From Oscillospiraceae bacterium (lineage in GTDB: Bacteria > Bacillota > Clostridia > Oscillospirales > Oscillospiraceae), in NCBI GenBank assembly GCA_009785525.1, contig WQWC01000006.1:1-64000 (forward strand): 64,000 nucleotides of DNA, written 5' to 3'. How positions within the stretch are numbered: position 1 is the stretch's first letter; every line of letters begins with the position of its first letter. Both the position numbers and the translations under genes were made by a program. Under the pieces are notes generated by a model. It was not told where the DNA came from. It ran no database searches and saw nothing but the letters and a program-made list of their open reading frames with translations. Shown one piece after another: positions 32,600-39,954 of the stretch.

Positions 32600-34546
32600 T
32601 TATTCGGGTGAATACACGCCGGTGTAATCCTTATTGTGCGCCTCGTACTGCTTCGCCATGTCTCCCCAGAAGTTTGGCGGCAATTCACCGGCCTGTATCT
32701 TGTCATTTTCCAGCCTGAATGTCAGGAACTTGTTCCACTCAGCCGGGTCCGTCTCCGGATAATCAATGCGGTTGAACCCCAACGGAACACTGCTGGCTTT
32801 ACGCGCAAGCGAGGCGTGAATAATGATTTTCGCGTATTCGATCATGCTGAGATCCTCAATCGAACGCATCAGCTTGTGCGGGTCATGGGCGAACAGCTGC
32901 GGAACCGCCTCTGTTTCTATTCTCTCGATTTCTTCGAGGCCCATTTTAAGTAGGCGTTCGGTTTTGAACTCGCTTACGTAATACTGCATGGCGCGGGATA
33001 GGCCGGAGTGCAGTTCTTTCCATTCGATGCCGCGCTCCCGCTTGGTCGGCGCAAATATGCGGTTCTTTTCCTGTTCGATCTGATCGCGGTTTATCTCGGC
33101 GTCGCCGACTTCTCTAACGTAAGCGGCAGCCTTGCGCCCCGCGTAACGGCCTGTCGCGGCGGCATAGCTATGATCCTCCGGCGCGAACATTTGCGTCCCG
33201 GCGGCGTACAATCCGTCCACCGTCGTTTTCAGATTCCAGTCCACGACAATACCGCCGCCGTATCCGGCTTCGCGCCACTGCGGCAGACTCTGCCCCTCAA
33301 TAAACTTGTATGCCTGCAACAGGTCGCGGTTGATGTCAAAGCCGCCCTGCTTCATGGTGTTGATAAAGATTCTGGTGGTGGATTCCTCGCCCAGCATCAG
33401 ATCCCAGGTGGCGCGCCGCTCAACCTCCGCCATTGCCGGGAAGTCGCCGTAAAACGGCAGTTCGTATTCCCCTTTTAAAATCCCTTCCCGGATTTTTGCC
33501 TCAACCTCCGGTGCCGCAACCATCACGCCGGCATCCTCCCAGCCCTGTATCGGGTAGGGGAGCCTGCGGCCCTTCGCGTCAACGATCGGGACATTCTCAT
33601 AACTCGCGTCACCCGCGCCGGTGTACCATTTATGTTTCAGGCCGGTGGCGATGCCGATAACGCCGCTGCTTTCCATCTTGGTAAGGGCCGCCCCGGCTTT
33701 CCAGGCCATGACTGTGCCGTCGCCGCTGTTGGCGCGGGACTGCATGTTGGAATAACCGCCGTGCTCCATACTCATCAGCCACATAGACCCCGCGCCGGAG
33801 GTGGAAAGAATTGTGGCCTTGGCGCGGAAAATCAGGAATTCTCCGGTCCTGCTGTTCAGGCCGGTAGCCCCGACTACGCGTGCGCCCTGCTCCCCGTTTT
33901 CGTTCAGCAAGCTGGTCCCCATAATGCGGTCAAATACCTGCACGCCCAGCCGCTTGCACTCTTTTTTAAGCAGAGGCTTGAATGAATTGCCCCAGACGCG
34001 GATGACGACGTTATTACGATCCTCCGGCGGATTGAATCCGGGTTCATCCATACCCGGGATCGGCAAATAGCTGTGTGTGACCCCATAGCGCGGTGAGATC
34101 ATAAACTTTGTTTTGTCGTCTCGGCCTTCCGCGCCGACATATTCGTCATCAGTATCGCGGATTTTTCCGCCCATCTGCTCCATTTCAAGCAGCGTGTCAA
34201 AATCCTCTCTGCACTGGATCTGAATACCTATGCCGTTGGAGTATGGGCGATCCGCCATGTGACGCGCCCAATCGTCGGGATCCACCCTTGACAACGGATT
34301 GGCCGGGGCGTTGCACCAGTGGTCACAGCCGGGTCCGCCGGAACCGCTGCGTGAAACATCCCCTTTTTCAATCAGCGCGACCCGCACACCTTGCCGCGCG
34401 GCGCTGATGGCGGCCCAACAGCCCGCAATGCCGCCGCCTACGACCAGGACATCGGTATCAATCACCTGTTCCTGCTCGAAACGAATCGGATACGGCCATG
34501 CCGGGGGACGCCCTTCGGTTCTCAGATATTCATGCCATGTAGCCAT
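32600..34546 (-). CDS. FAD-dependent fumarate reductase/AprA-like flavoprotein
   Basis: A 648-residue soluble flavoprotein. FAD dinucleotide-binding motif GGGIAG at 37-42 in VLVVGGGIAGCWAAISAARQG, followed by IEKGDVSRSGSGGPGCDHW; a second FAD region includes GLYAAGTQMFAPEDHSYAAA. This is the family of succinate dehydrogenase/fumarate reductase flavoproteins and adenylylsulfate reductase alpha chains. The reaction cannot be set: no sulfate-reduction genes (sat, dsr, qmo) are near, and there is no signal peptide or membrane anchor. Strong RBS AAGGAGG. Operon with the ferredoxin. Confidence 0.85.
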   Translation of the reverse strand: MATWHEYLRTEGRPPAWPYPIRFEQEQVIDTDVLVVGGGIAGCWAAISAARQGVRVALIEKGDVSRSGSGGPGCDHWCNAPANPLSRVDPDDWARHMADRPYSNGIGIQIQCREDFDTLLEMEQMGGKIRDTDDEYVGAEGRDDKTKFMISPRYGVTHSYLPIPGMDEPGFNPPEDRNNVVIRVWGNSFKPLLKKECKRLGVQVFDRIMGTSLLNENGEQGARVVGATGLNSRTGEFLIFRAKATILSTSGAGSMWLMSMEHGGYSNMQSRANSGDGTVMAWKAGAALTKMESSGVIGIATGLKHKWYTGAGDASYENVPIVDAKGRRLPYPIQGWEDAGVMVAAPEVEAKIREGILKGEYELPFYGDFPAMAEVERRATWDLMLGEESTTRIFINTMKQGGFDINRDLLQAYKFIEGQSLPQWREAGYGGGIVVDWNLKTTVDGLYAAGTQMFAPEDHSYAAATGRYAGRKAAAYVREVGDAEINRDQIEQEKNRIFAPTKRERGIEWKELHSGLSRAMQYYVSEFKTERLLKMGLEEIERIETEAVPQLFAHDPHKLMRSIEDLSMIEYAKIIIHASLARKASSVPLGFNRIDYPETDPAEWNKFLTFRLENDKIQAGELPPNFWGDMAKQYEAHNKDYTGVYSPE

Positions 34547-34722
34547 TGCTCGACCTCCTTAAAAATAAAATTTGTTTTGAAACCTGTCGATTCTGCCACT
34601 ATTTGTTGGATTACAGGCAACAGTTTTATTTATTATACCAGACGACGAAAACAATTACCATCCCTGTGCTAGTCTTTTTCTGCCATGCGGCGCGGCAAAT
34701 TCTTGAAAGGCTCGAAATATTT

Positions 34723-35337
34723 TTATAATCCTAAGAAGTGTTCAATCAATACCCACACGCCCATCAGTATTAAAATAACGCCCCCGGCCAATTCTGCTTT
34801 TGATTTGAACCTTATACCAAAAAGGTTTCCTATTTTCACACCTGCCATCGAAATGGCAAGCGTAATAATGCCGATGAGCGAAACAGCCGGAACAATATTG
34901 ACATCCAGAAAAGCAAAGGACACACCAACGGCCATGGCATCAACACTGGTGGCAAGCGCTAACGGAATCATTTTTGAAAAATTCAAGGTAGCTTCATGTT
35001 TCCTGCTGGGGCACTTACTGCCTTTACAAGGTTTGACAGAACACTCCTTGTCATTGCATTTTTCTTTCTTGAAACTATCCCATATCATTTTAGCGCCAAG
35101 AAAAGAAAGCAGCGCGAATACAACCCAATGCGCAAAATGGGTAATCTGATCGGCAAACTGCATGGCCGCTATGTACCCAATGACCGGCATTCCCGCTTGA
35201 AAAACGCCGAAATACACTCCTACAATCACGGCTTTTTTCATGCTGACTTTTGCCATCGTCAATCCAAGGCATATGGCCACGGCAAAGGCGTCCATAGACA
35301 ACCCCACCGCAAGCAGAAAAAGTTCAAGCCAATTCAT
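34723..35337 (-). CDS. mntP: Manganese efflux pump MntP
   Basis: A six-helix membrane protein of 204 residues with the two characteristic Asp-bearing segments, GLSMDAFAVAICLGL and ATSVDAMAVGVSFAF, which form the Mn(II) path. A Cys/Lys-rich cytosolic loop (KCNDKECSVKPCKGSKC) sits in the middle and is unusual; it could bind metal. The ATG at 35337 (GGGAG upstream) is chosen. Directly upstream is a yybP-ykoY manganese riboswitch with a terminator, which supports the function and indicates induction by Mn(II). Confidence 0.93.
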   Translation of the reverse strand: MNWLELFLLAVGLSMDAFAVAICLGLTMAKVSMKKAVIVGVYFGVFQAGMPVIGYIAAMQFADQITHFAHWVVFALLSFLGAKMIWDSFKKEKCNDKECSVKPCKGSKCPSRKHEATLNFSKMIPLALATSVDAMAVGVSFAFLDVNIVPAVSLIGIITLAISMAGVKIGNLFGIRFKSKAELAGGVILILMGVWVLIEHFLGL

Positions 35338-35355
35338 TTGTTCTCCCTTCAACCC

Positions 35356-35395
35356 AAAACCCCATAAACAGCTGACAAACTGTTTATGGGGTTTG
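35356..35395 (-). terminator. Riboswitch-controlled terminator of mntP
   Basis: Minus strand AAACCCCATAAACAG and CTGTTTATGGGGTTTT form a long hairpin with a T-run between the aptamer and the mntP RBS. Confidence 0.82.
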
Positions 35396-35432
35396 AATAT
35401 TTCAATGGGACCCCCTGCACAGCTAAACCAGC

Positions 35433-35534
35433 TATACATGAGTCTCGTTCTTTAAGGCAAGCCAGGCTGAAAATCAGCCAGTATGTTGACTTGCCACGCG
35501 TTAACCCGCGCAAACTACTCCCTCACATGCTATA
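35433..35534 (-). promoter_or_regulatory. yybP-ykoY (Mn2+) riboswitch aptamer
   Basis: On the minus strand: P1 TATAGCATG...CATGTATA, then GGGAGTAG, the conserved AAGTCAACATACTGGC arm with its closing GCCTGGCTT, and AACGAGACT. These are the hallmark elements of the manganese-sensing family. It lies between a promoter and the terminator that precedes mntP, so Mn(II) binding would be expected to allow read-through. The assignment is from recalled consensus. Confidence 0.85.
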
Positions 35535-35541
35535 TAAAATA

Positions 35542-35570
35542 AGTCTATCACAATGCAGCAAGGTTGTCAA
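35542..35570 (-). promoter_or_regulatory. Promoter of the riboswitch-mntP transcript
   Basis: Minus strand TTGACA (complement of 35565-35570), 17-nt spacer, TAGACT (complement of 35542-35547). Confidence 0.8.
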
Positions 35571-35602
35571 CTTAACAGGCGCTGCTGTTTCCATAAGATA
35601 TC

Positions 35603-36436
35603 TTACCCATGAAGCAGCGTAATCAAGGTCACTTCCGGCCTGGCAAACACCCTGGGATAATAATCTCCAACACCTTGGCACACATAAACAGGCGTACCGT
35701 CGCGGGATTCCGCCCATCCAGACCTAAATCTGGTTCCATAGTCAGAAATGATGCCCGAATCAAGCCCGATAGACCATCTCCCGAAGAAATTGAGTTGTCC
35801 GCCGTGGGTATGCCCGCTCAAAATCAAATCGACACCTGTCGTGTCCTGCGTCATCGAAACGTCCGGATTATGAGCCAAGAGCAGTACAAAACTGTTCGTC
35901 CCGGCACCCGCTATGGCCTCGGCGACATCGGGGTTCCGGTTCCATAAATCTTCCACACCCGCCAAGTAAAAGCTTTCCCGTATGTAGACACCGCTATTAG
36001 ACAATGGAGTAATCCCGTGCGCTTTCATTGCGGGAAACAAAATCTCATAGTGATCGTGATTCCCCTCAACACCAAAACTTCCATCAGTGGTTATAATCTG
36101 CGATAACAATTCCATTACCGGCGTTAAGTCATCACTGCCAAAAGTAAAATCACCTCCAAGAAGCAATAGATCGACCTGTCTCTCGTTTAATTCATCTACA
36201 ACCGCTCGTAAGCGCCGACCGGATTCAAGGTGGATATCCGTTACAAACGCGATGAGATAACCGTCCATTTCAGCGGGGATGTTTGGTGAGGAAAAAGATA
36301 TTTCTCTGTATACAACGATTCGATCTAATGTAAGTGCGTGAACGGCATGTATCAGAATAATAATTACGAGTGCCGAAAACAAACTGGTTTTGACGATTTT
36401 GCGCGCGCTCCATTTAGTTCGTGTTTTGGTAGCCAT
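35603..36436 (-). CDS. Membrane-anchored calcineurin-like metallophosphoesterase
   Basis: A 277-residue phosphoesterase of the YkuE/YaeI type with an N-terminal membrane helix (about 15-35). Metal-binding motifs are FVTDIHLES (DxH), GGDFTFG (GDx), EGNHDHYE (GNHD) and SGHTHGGQ (GHxH). Related proteins hydrolyse phosphodiester bonds in lipids such as UDP-diacylglucosamine or GPI-like substrates; the substrate here is open. Starts 3 nt after the stop of the PAP2 gene; third gene of a VTT-PAP2-phosphoesterase operon, which suggests a lipid-phosphate task. Confidence 0.9.
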   Translation of the reverse strand: MATKTRTKWSARKIVKTSLFSALVIIILIHAVHALTLDRIVVYREISFSSPNIPAEMDGYLIAFVTDIHLESGRRLRAVVDELNERQVDLLLLGGDFTFGSDDLTPVMELLSQIITTDGSFGVEGNHDHYEILFPAMKAHGITPLSNSGVYIRESFYLAGVEDLWNRNPDVAEAIAGAGTNSFVLLLAHNPDVSMTQDTTGVDLILSGHTHGGQLNFFGRWSIGLDSGIISDYGTRFRSGWAESRDGTPVYVCQGVGDYYPRVFARPEVTLITLLHG

Positions 36437-36439
36437 AGG

Positions 36440-37066
36440 TCACCTCCGCGCGCTTTTTATGCGGCGCTCTATTAAAATCCCTATGCAAACTACGGCTATG
36501 CCTGCGGAATATCCTCCTATCACGTCTGTTAGGGTGTGGACGCCTAAATAGATTCGACTGAGACCCACCAGGAGTATGCAGATTACCGCAAAAGCAGTAA
36601 AGCCGATTTTCAGTGCTTTATTTTTGCAATAGCGCCACACTATAATCGCGCACGCGCTGAAGAATACGGCGGCATTCATAGAGTGACCGCTGGGATAACC
36701 GAATCCGCCTGGGGCGATCAATTGATTTATCGTGGGGCGCTCTATCGCAAATATGTTCTTTAATACCAGCGGACCCAATATCGCGGAAACGCCTAAGACG
36801 ATTCCTATGGGCAGACCAGCCTTCATTCTTGTTCGCCGGAGAATCAGCAACAGGACTATGACGGGGGCATAGGAATACCAGTGGGTGAGATTGCCGACCC
36901 ATGTGGCTGTCGTTGTCAGGGTTGGATGAATCTGCGTTGCAATTAATAGGTAGAAGTTGTGGTTAATGTTTGCGGTCGATGTGTTCTCTGTTACGACGAG
37001 AACCGTTACGATGGCAAAAAGTAATATTGATTTTAGTAAGATGATAAGTGTTATTTTAGATTTCAT
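36440..37066 (-). CDS. PAP2-family membrane phosphatase
   Basis: A 208-residue membrane protein with about six helices and the three-part acid phosphatase signature: KNIFAIERP, PSGHSMN and SRIYLGVHTLTDVIGG. Such enzymes dephosphorylate undecaprenyl pyrophosphate, phosphatidic acid or similar lipids at the outer face. The start overlaps the VTT-family gene by 4 nt (ATGA), so expression is coupled. Confidence 0.92.
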   Translation of the reverse strand: MKSKITLIILLKSILLFAIVTVLVVTENTSTANINHNFYLLIATQIHPTLTTTATWVGNLTHWYSYAPVIVLLLILRRTRMKAGLPIGIVLGVSAILGPLVLKNIFAIERPTINQLIAPGGFGYPSGHSMNAAVFFSACAIIVWRYCKNKALKIGFTAFAVICILLVGLSRIYLGVHTLTDVIGGYSAGIAVVCIGILIERRIKSARR

Positions 37067-37767
37067 GTGTCTCCCTCACTTTCTCCCATGATTTTATCTA
37101 TAATTTTCTTTCTAAACAACAAAATAAATAATATAACAACAACCGCGACAGCGGCGGTTATTATGGCCGTTGTATAGTTGCCCCTTGAAATGTGGTCCCC
37201 CAAAAACACATAGATGATGGTGGAAGGAATGCTGCCCGCTATAACAGCTATAATGTATTTGCCCAATGAGACGTTTGTCTGCGCGAACAGGTAAGGTCCC
37301 ACGCTGGACACCCATGGCAGCAGGACCAAAAAGAACGCAGCAATTTCCGGCCTTTTGACTTTATCAAGCTTTTCTTTCGACAGTAGTTTTTTGCGCTTAG
37401 GATCCTGCTTTCTTTTTGCCGGGATTAAACTATGCAGCTGACGCACAGACACAACTACAAATATATTGCCAAGCGCGATGCCAGAAAGAAAGATAAGCGA
37501 TCCCCAATAGATCCCGTAACTGAGTCCGGACACAACCCCGACCACAGGTGCGGGAATAATGGGAATAATGACTTGCAGTGTGGATAAGCCAATCAGCGCG
37601 GGGACGCCGCGCCAACCAACGGAATCCACATAAGCCACGATATTCGACTCATCTCCAACATTTGTAACGATATCTCTGATAAGCGGCAGCAGCTGAACAA
37701 CCATTAGAAGCAAAAGACACAGAAACGCCGCTATAATTAATATTGATAAAATATTGCGTTTTTTCAT
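37063..37767 (-). CDS. TVP38/TMEM64 (VTT, DedA-like) membrane protein
   Basis: A 234-residue polytopic protein of the VTT domain family. The core is PVVGVVSGLSYGIYWGSLIFLSGIALGNI, a basic cytosolic loop (KRKQDPKRKKLLSKEKLDKVKRP) and LLPWVSSVGPYLFAQTNVS. Family members act as lipid scramblases or in undecaprenyl phosphate recycling, which agrees with the PAP2 phosphatase encoded next. The ATG at 37767 is chosen because earlier in-frame starts lack any RBS; GGCGG upstream is weak. First gene of the operon. Confidence 0.85.
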   Translation of the reverse strand: MKKRNILSILIIAAFLCLLLLMVVQLLPLIRDIVTNVGDESNIVAYVDSVGWRGVPALIGLSTLQVIIPIIPAPVVGVVSGLSYGIYWGSLIFLSGIALGNIFVVVSVRQLHSLIPAKRKQDPKRKKLLSKEKLDKVKRPEIAAFFLVLLPWVSSVGPYLFAQTNVSLGKYIIAVIAGSIPSTIIYVFLGDHISRGNYTTAIITAAVAVVVILFILLFRKKIIDKIMGESEGDT

Positions 37768-37996
37768 AGTACACCGCCTAATACAAATTACTGCCGCATC
37801 ATCGGTTACAAAAAAATTATACCATATCAATAACCCAAAATCCATCTATTTTATAGAGAATGTCAAGATTCCGGACATTATCCGACTATTATTTTTGTTT
37901 CTCTATTTGAAGATCAATGGTGTTAGAATACAAATAAAAACAAATCGAAGCATTATTTTGCTTCGATTTGAAACGAACGACGGGACGCGTAGCGCA

Positions 37997-38032
37997 GTTT
38001 TCGCCCAAAGGCCGCAGGCCGACGGCGAAAAC
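37997..38032. repeat. GTTTTCGCC hairpin beside tRNA-Gly
   Basis: GTTTTCGCCC (from 37997) and GGCGAAAAC (38024-38032) enclose GGCCGCAGGCC. It is related to the hairpin in the tRNA-Arg leader. The rest of this 500-nt gap holds only tRNA-Gly and promoters. Confidence 0.55.
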
Positions 38033-38058
38033 GGAGATCAGCTATCTCGACAGAAAAT

Positions 38059-38132
<74 letters not shown>

Positions 38133-38150
38133 TTAAATGAGCGCTTGGAT

Positions 38151-38179
38151 ATTATAACACGGTCCTGCGGATGTGTCAA
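38151..38179 (-). promoter_or_regulatory. Promoter of tRNA-Gly
   Basis: Minus strand TTGACA (complement of 38174-38179), 17-nt spacer, TATAAT (complement of 38151-38156). Both hexamers are perfect. Confidence 0.92.
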
Positions 38180-38284
38180 CGCTTTTTCGGCACAAACGCC
38201 CCCCTTGTGCGGGGCGCGTAGCACATATCCTCGGAATCCATCGCCTCGTACCCTGTGTTTTTCTACCCGCACCGCGAAAAATAT

Positions 38285-38313
38285 TTGCATACGCGGGGCA
38301 ATTCTGGTATACT
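38285..38313 (+). promoter_or_regulatory. Promoter of the S-layer-like gene
   Basis: TTGCAT (38285-38290), 17-nt spacer, TATACT (38308-38313). Confidence 0.7.
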
Positions 38314-38378
38314 CAGTGATAGTGTTGTGCAAAATTTGGACGTTTTGCAAATATTTGGACAAATGAAGGAGAAGTACT

Positions 38379-39527
38379 ATGAAAAAAATCTTAGCTACGA
38401 TACTTACCATTGCTCTGCTGATTTCCGCAGTTGCGGTGACCGCTTTTGCCGCACCTCAGCATGAAGACCTCGCGGTTGAACTCAACCAACTCGGCCTTTT
38501 CCAAGGAACAGGCGAGGGCTTCGCGTTGGAAAATGCGCCGACAAGGGCGCAGGCGCTTGTCATGCTCCTGCGTTTACTGGGCCTTGAAGACGCGGCGCTT
38601 GAAAGTGATTACGAGCATCCGTTTACTGACGTCCCTGATTGGGTGGCACCCTATGTGGCGTATGCGTTCAATAACGATCTGACCACAGGTACGACCGCCA
38701 CCACATTTTCTCCGGACGCGACAGCCTCGGCACAAATGTATCTGACATTTGTCCTGCGCGCGCTGGGATTCACGGATGAAGACGCGGGCGAAGATTTCAC
38801 CCTGTTCCAGGTAGCTGTTGAGCTGGGTACAGAAATCGGTGTATTTACGGCATCGTTGGAGGGTCCGTTCCTGCGTGACCAGATGGTGGCGATATCTTAC
38901 CTGGCACTTGGCGCACAGCCTGCCGATGGTGAGTTCAACACACTGCTTGATTCCCTAGTGGCATCCGGCGCGGTGGACGCAGACGCGGCAGCCCCGCTGA
39001 TGCAAAGATTCGAGCTTCTGCATGAGTTCGCGGCGTTTGATGACGAACTTGAAATCCTCAACTATACAGTGGAAGCAACCGTCGGCGAAGGGCAGGAAGC
39101 CAGAATTGAAGACGAGACCATATACGTATACGTTGACGGGGAAGAGGAAGCCTTGGTTTCATTCACATATAACGCATCCGCGATTATCGACGGGGCGGCG
39201 GCAACCCTAGGCAATTTTGCAAACCTTGCACTGATGACGCGGGATATATCAAGAACAGAGGCAATCAACGGAAGACATATCATCGTCTACATAATTACAG
39301 TCGCCGATGGAACGGTTGTCAGAGTATATATTGAGGCTGGTGAGCCGACAATGGCGGCTTTCGTGTTGACTGAATTAGTAGAAGGTGTTACAGTGACAAT
39401 CACAATTACTGTTGAATTCGCAGCGTTTGAAGAGGCTGTAACGCTCCCGGCTGATGTAAATGGTGAGGAAGAGTACGACGAAGAGTACGAAAACGGCGAA
39501 GAGGAAGAGATAGTAGCACAGGGCTAA
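38379..39527 (+). CDS. Secreted S-layer-homology-like protein
   Basis: A 382-residue exported protein: signal peptide MKKILATILTIALLISAVAVTAFA with AFA cleavage, then two to three SLH-like repeats (about 28-175) shown by PTRAQALVMLLRLLG, FTDVPDWVAPYVAYAFNNDLT and FSPDATASAQMYLTFVLRALG. The second half (about 225-355) is beta-rich with no family I recognise (EILNYTVEATVGEGQEARI). The C-terminus is strongly acidic (GEEEYDEEYENGEEEE). It probably binds secondary cell-wall polymer through the SLH part. GAAGGAG precedes the ATG. Monocistronic. Confidence 0.82.
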   Translation: MKKILATILTIALLISAVAVTAFAAPQHEDLAVELNQLGLFQGTGEGFALENAPTRAQALVMLLRLLGLEDAALESDYEHPFTDVPDWVAPYVAYAFNNDLTTGTTATTFSPDATASAQMYLTFVLRALGFTDEDAGEDFTLFQVAVELGTEIGVFTASLEGPFLRDQMVAISYLALGAQPADGEFNTLLDSLVASGAVDADAAAPLMQRFELLHEFAAFDDELEILNYTVEATVGEGQEARIEDETIYVYVDGEEEALVSFTYNASAIIDGAAATLGNFANLALMTRDISRTEAINGRHIIVYIITVADGTVVRVYIEAGEPTMAAFVLTELVEGVTVTITITVEFAAFEEAVTLPADVNGEEEYDEEYENGEEEEIVAQG

Positions 39528-39539
39528 TTGTTAGATAAG

Positions 39540-39577
39540 AAAAGCCTTTCCGGGGTGTATCTCCGGGAAGGCTTTTT
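39540..39577 (+). terminator. Terminator after the S-layer-like gene
   Basis: AAAAGCCTTTCCGG and CCGGGAAGGCTTTTT. Confidence 0.88.
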
Positions 39578-39585
39578 GTTGTGGG

Positions 39586-39670
39586 GGACATCCCCCTTCC
39601 CCCTTCGTGCGCGAAGGGGGCTTTGGACGATGGACGAGGGGTTGTAGGGCGCGGCAACCTGACGCGCCGT
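39586..39670. repeat. CCCCCTTCG hairpin and GTAGGGCGCGG repeat block
   Basis: CCCCCTTCGTGCGCGAAGGGGG followed by CTTTGGACGATGGACGAGG (inverted copy of 17043), then GTAGGGCGCGGCAACCTGACG, which also occurs at 57719 and inverted near 63540. Confidence 0.7.
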
Positions 39671-39693
39671 TATTCCATTTACGCAACGGCCCT

Positions 39694-39750
39694 GTAGGGG
39701 ACGATGGCGATCGTCCCGCCGAACACGGGCGGATTGCCATCCGCCCCTAC
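39694..39750. repeat. Composite GTAGGGG...CCCCTAC element
   Basis: 57 bp: GTAGGGGACGATGGCGATCG hairpin, short spacer, GGGCGGATTGCCATCCGCCC hairpin, CTAC. Same architecture as 41758. Confidence 0.88.
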
Positions 39751-39780
39751 GTCCCGCGGTTGGATTTTCCAACGCACCAT

Positions 39781-39850
39781 GTAGGGGCGGCCTTTGGCCG
39801 TCCGTGGGGTTCGTTGCGGGTTTGGGGGAACGGCGGATGCGCGCCCCTAC
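39781..39850. repeat. Composite GTAGGGG...CCCCTAC element
   Basis: GTAGGGGCGGCCTTTGGCCG at the left, GGATGCGCGCCCCTAC at the right. It abuts the element at 39849. Confidence 0.82.
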
Positions 39851-39884
39851 AAAACACCCGGCTCTGTGGAGCCGGGTGTTTTGT
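39849..39884. repeat. Short ACAAAACACCCG palindrome
   Basis: A 36-bp near-perfect palindrome, ACAAAACACCCGGCTC...GAGCCGGGTGTTTTGT. It looks like a deletion derivative of the longer miniature elements. Confidence 0.8.
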
Positions 39885-39954
39885 TCCCCGGAACATTTCC
39901 TGCCCCTGGCGCATATAATATACCCAACAAATATAAGTCTGGGGGTATGTCATT

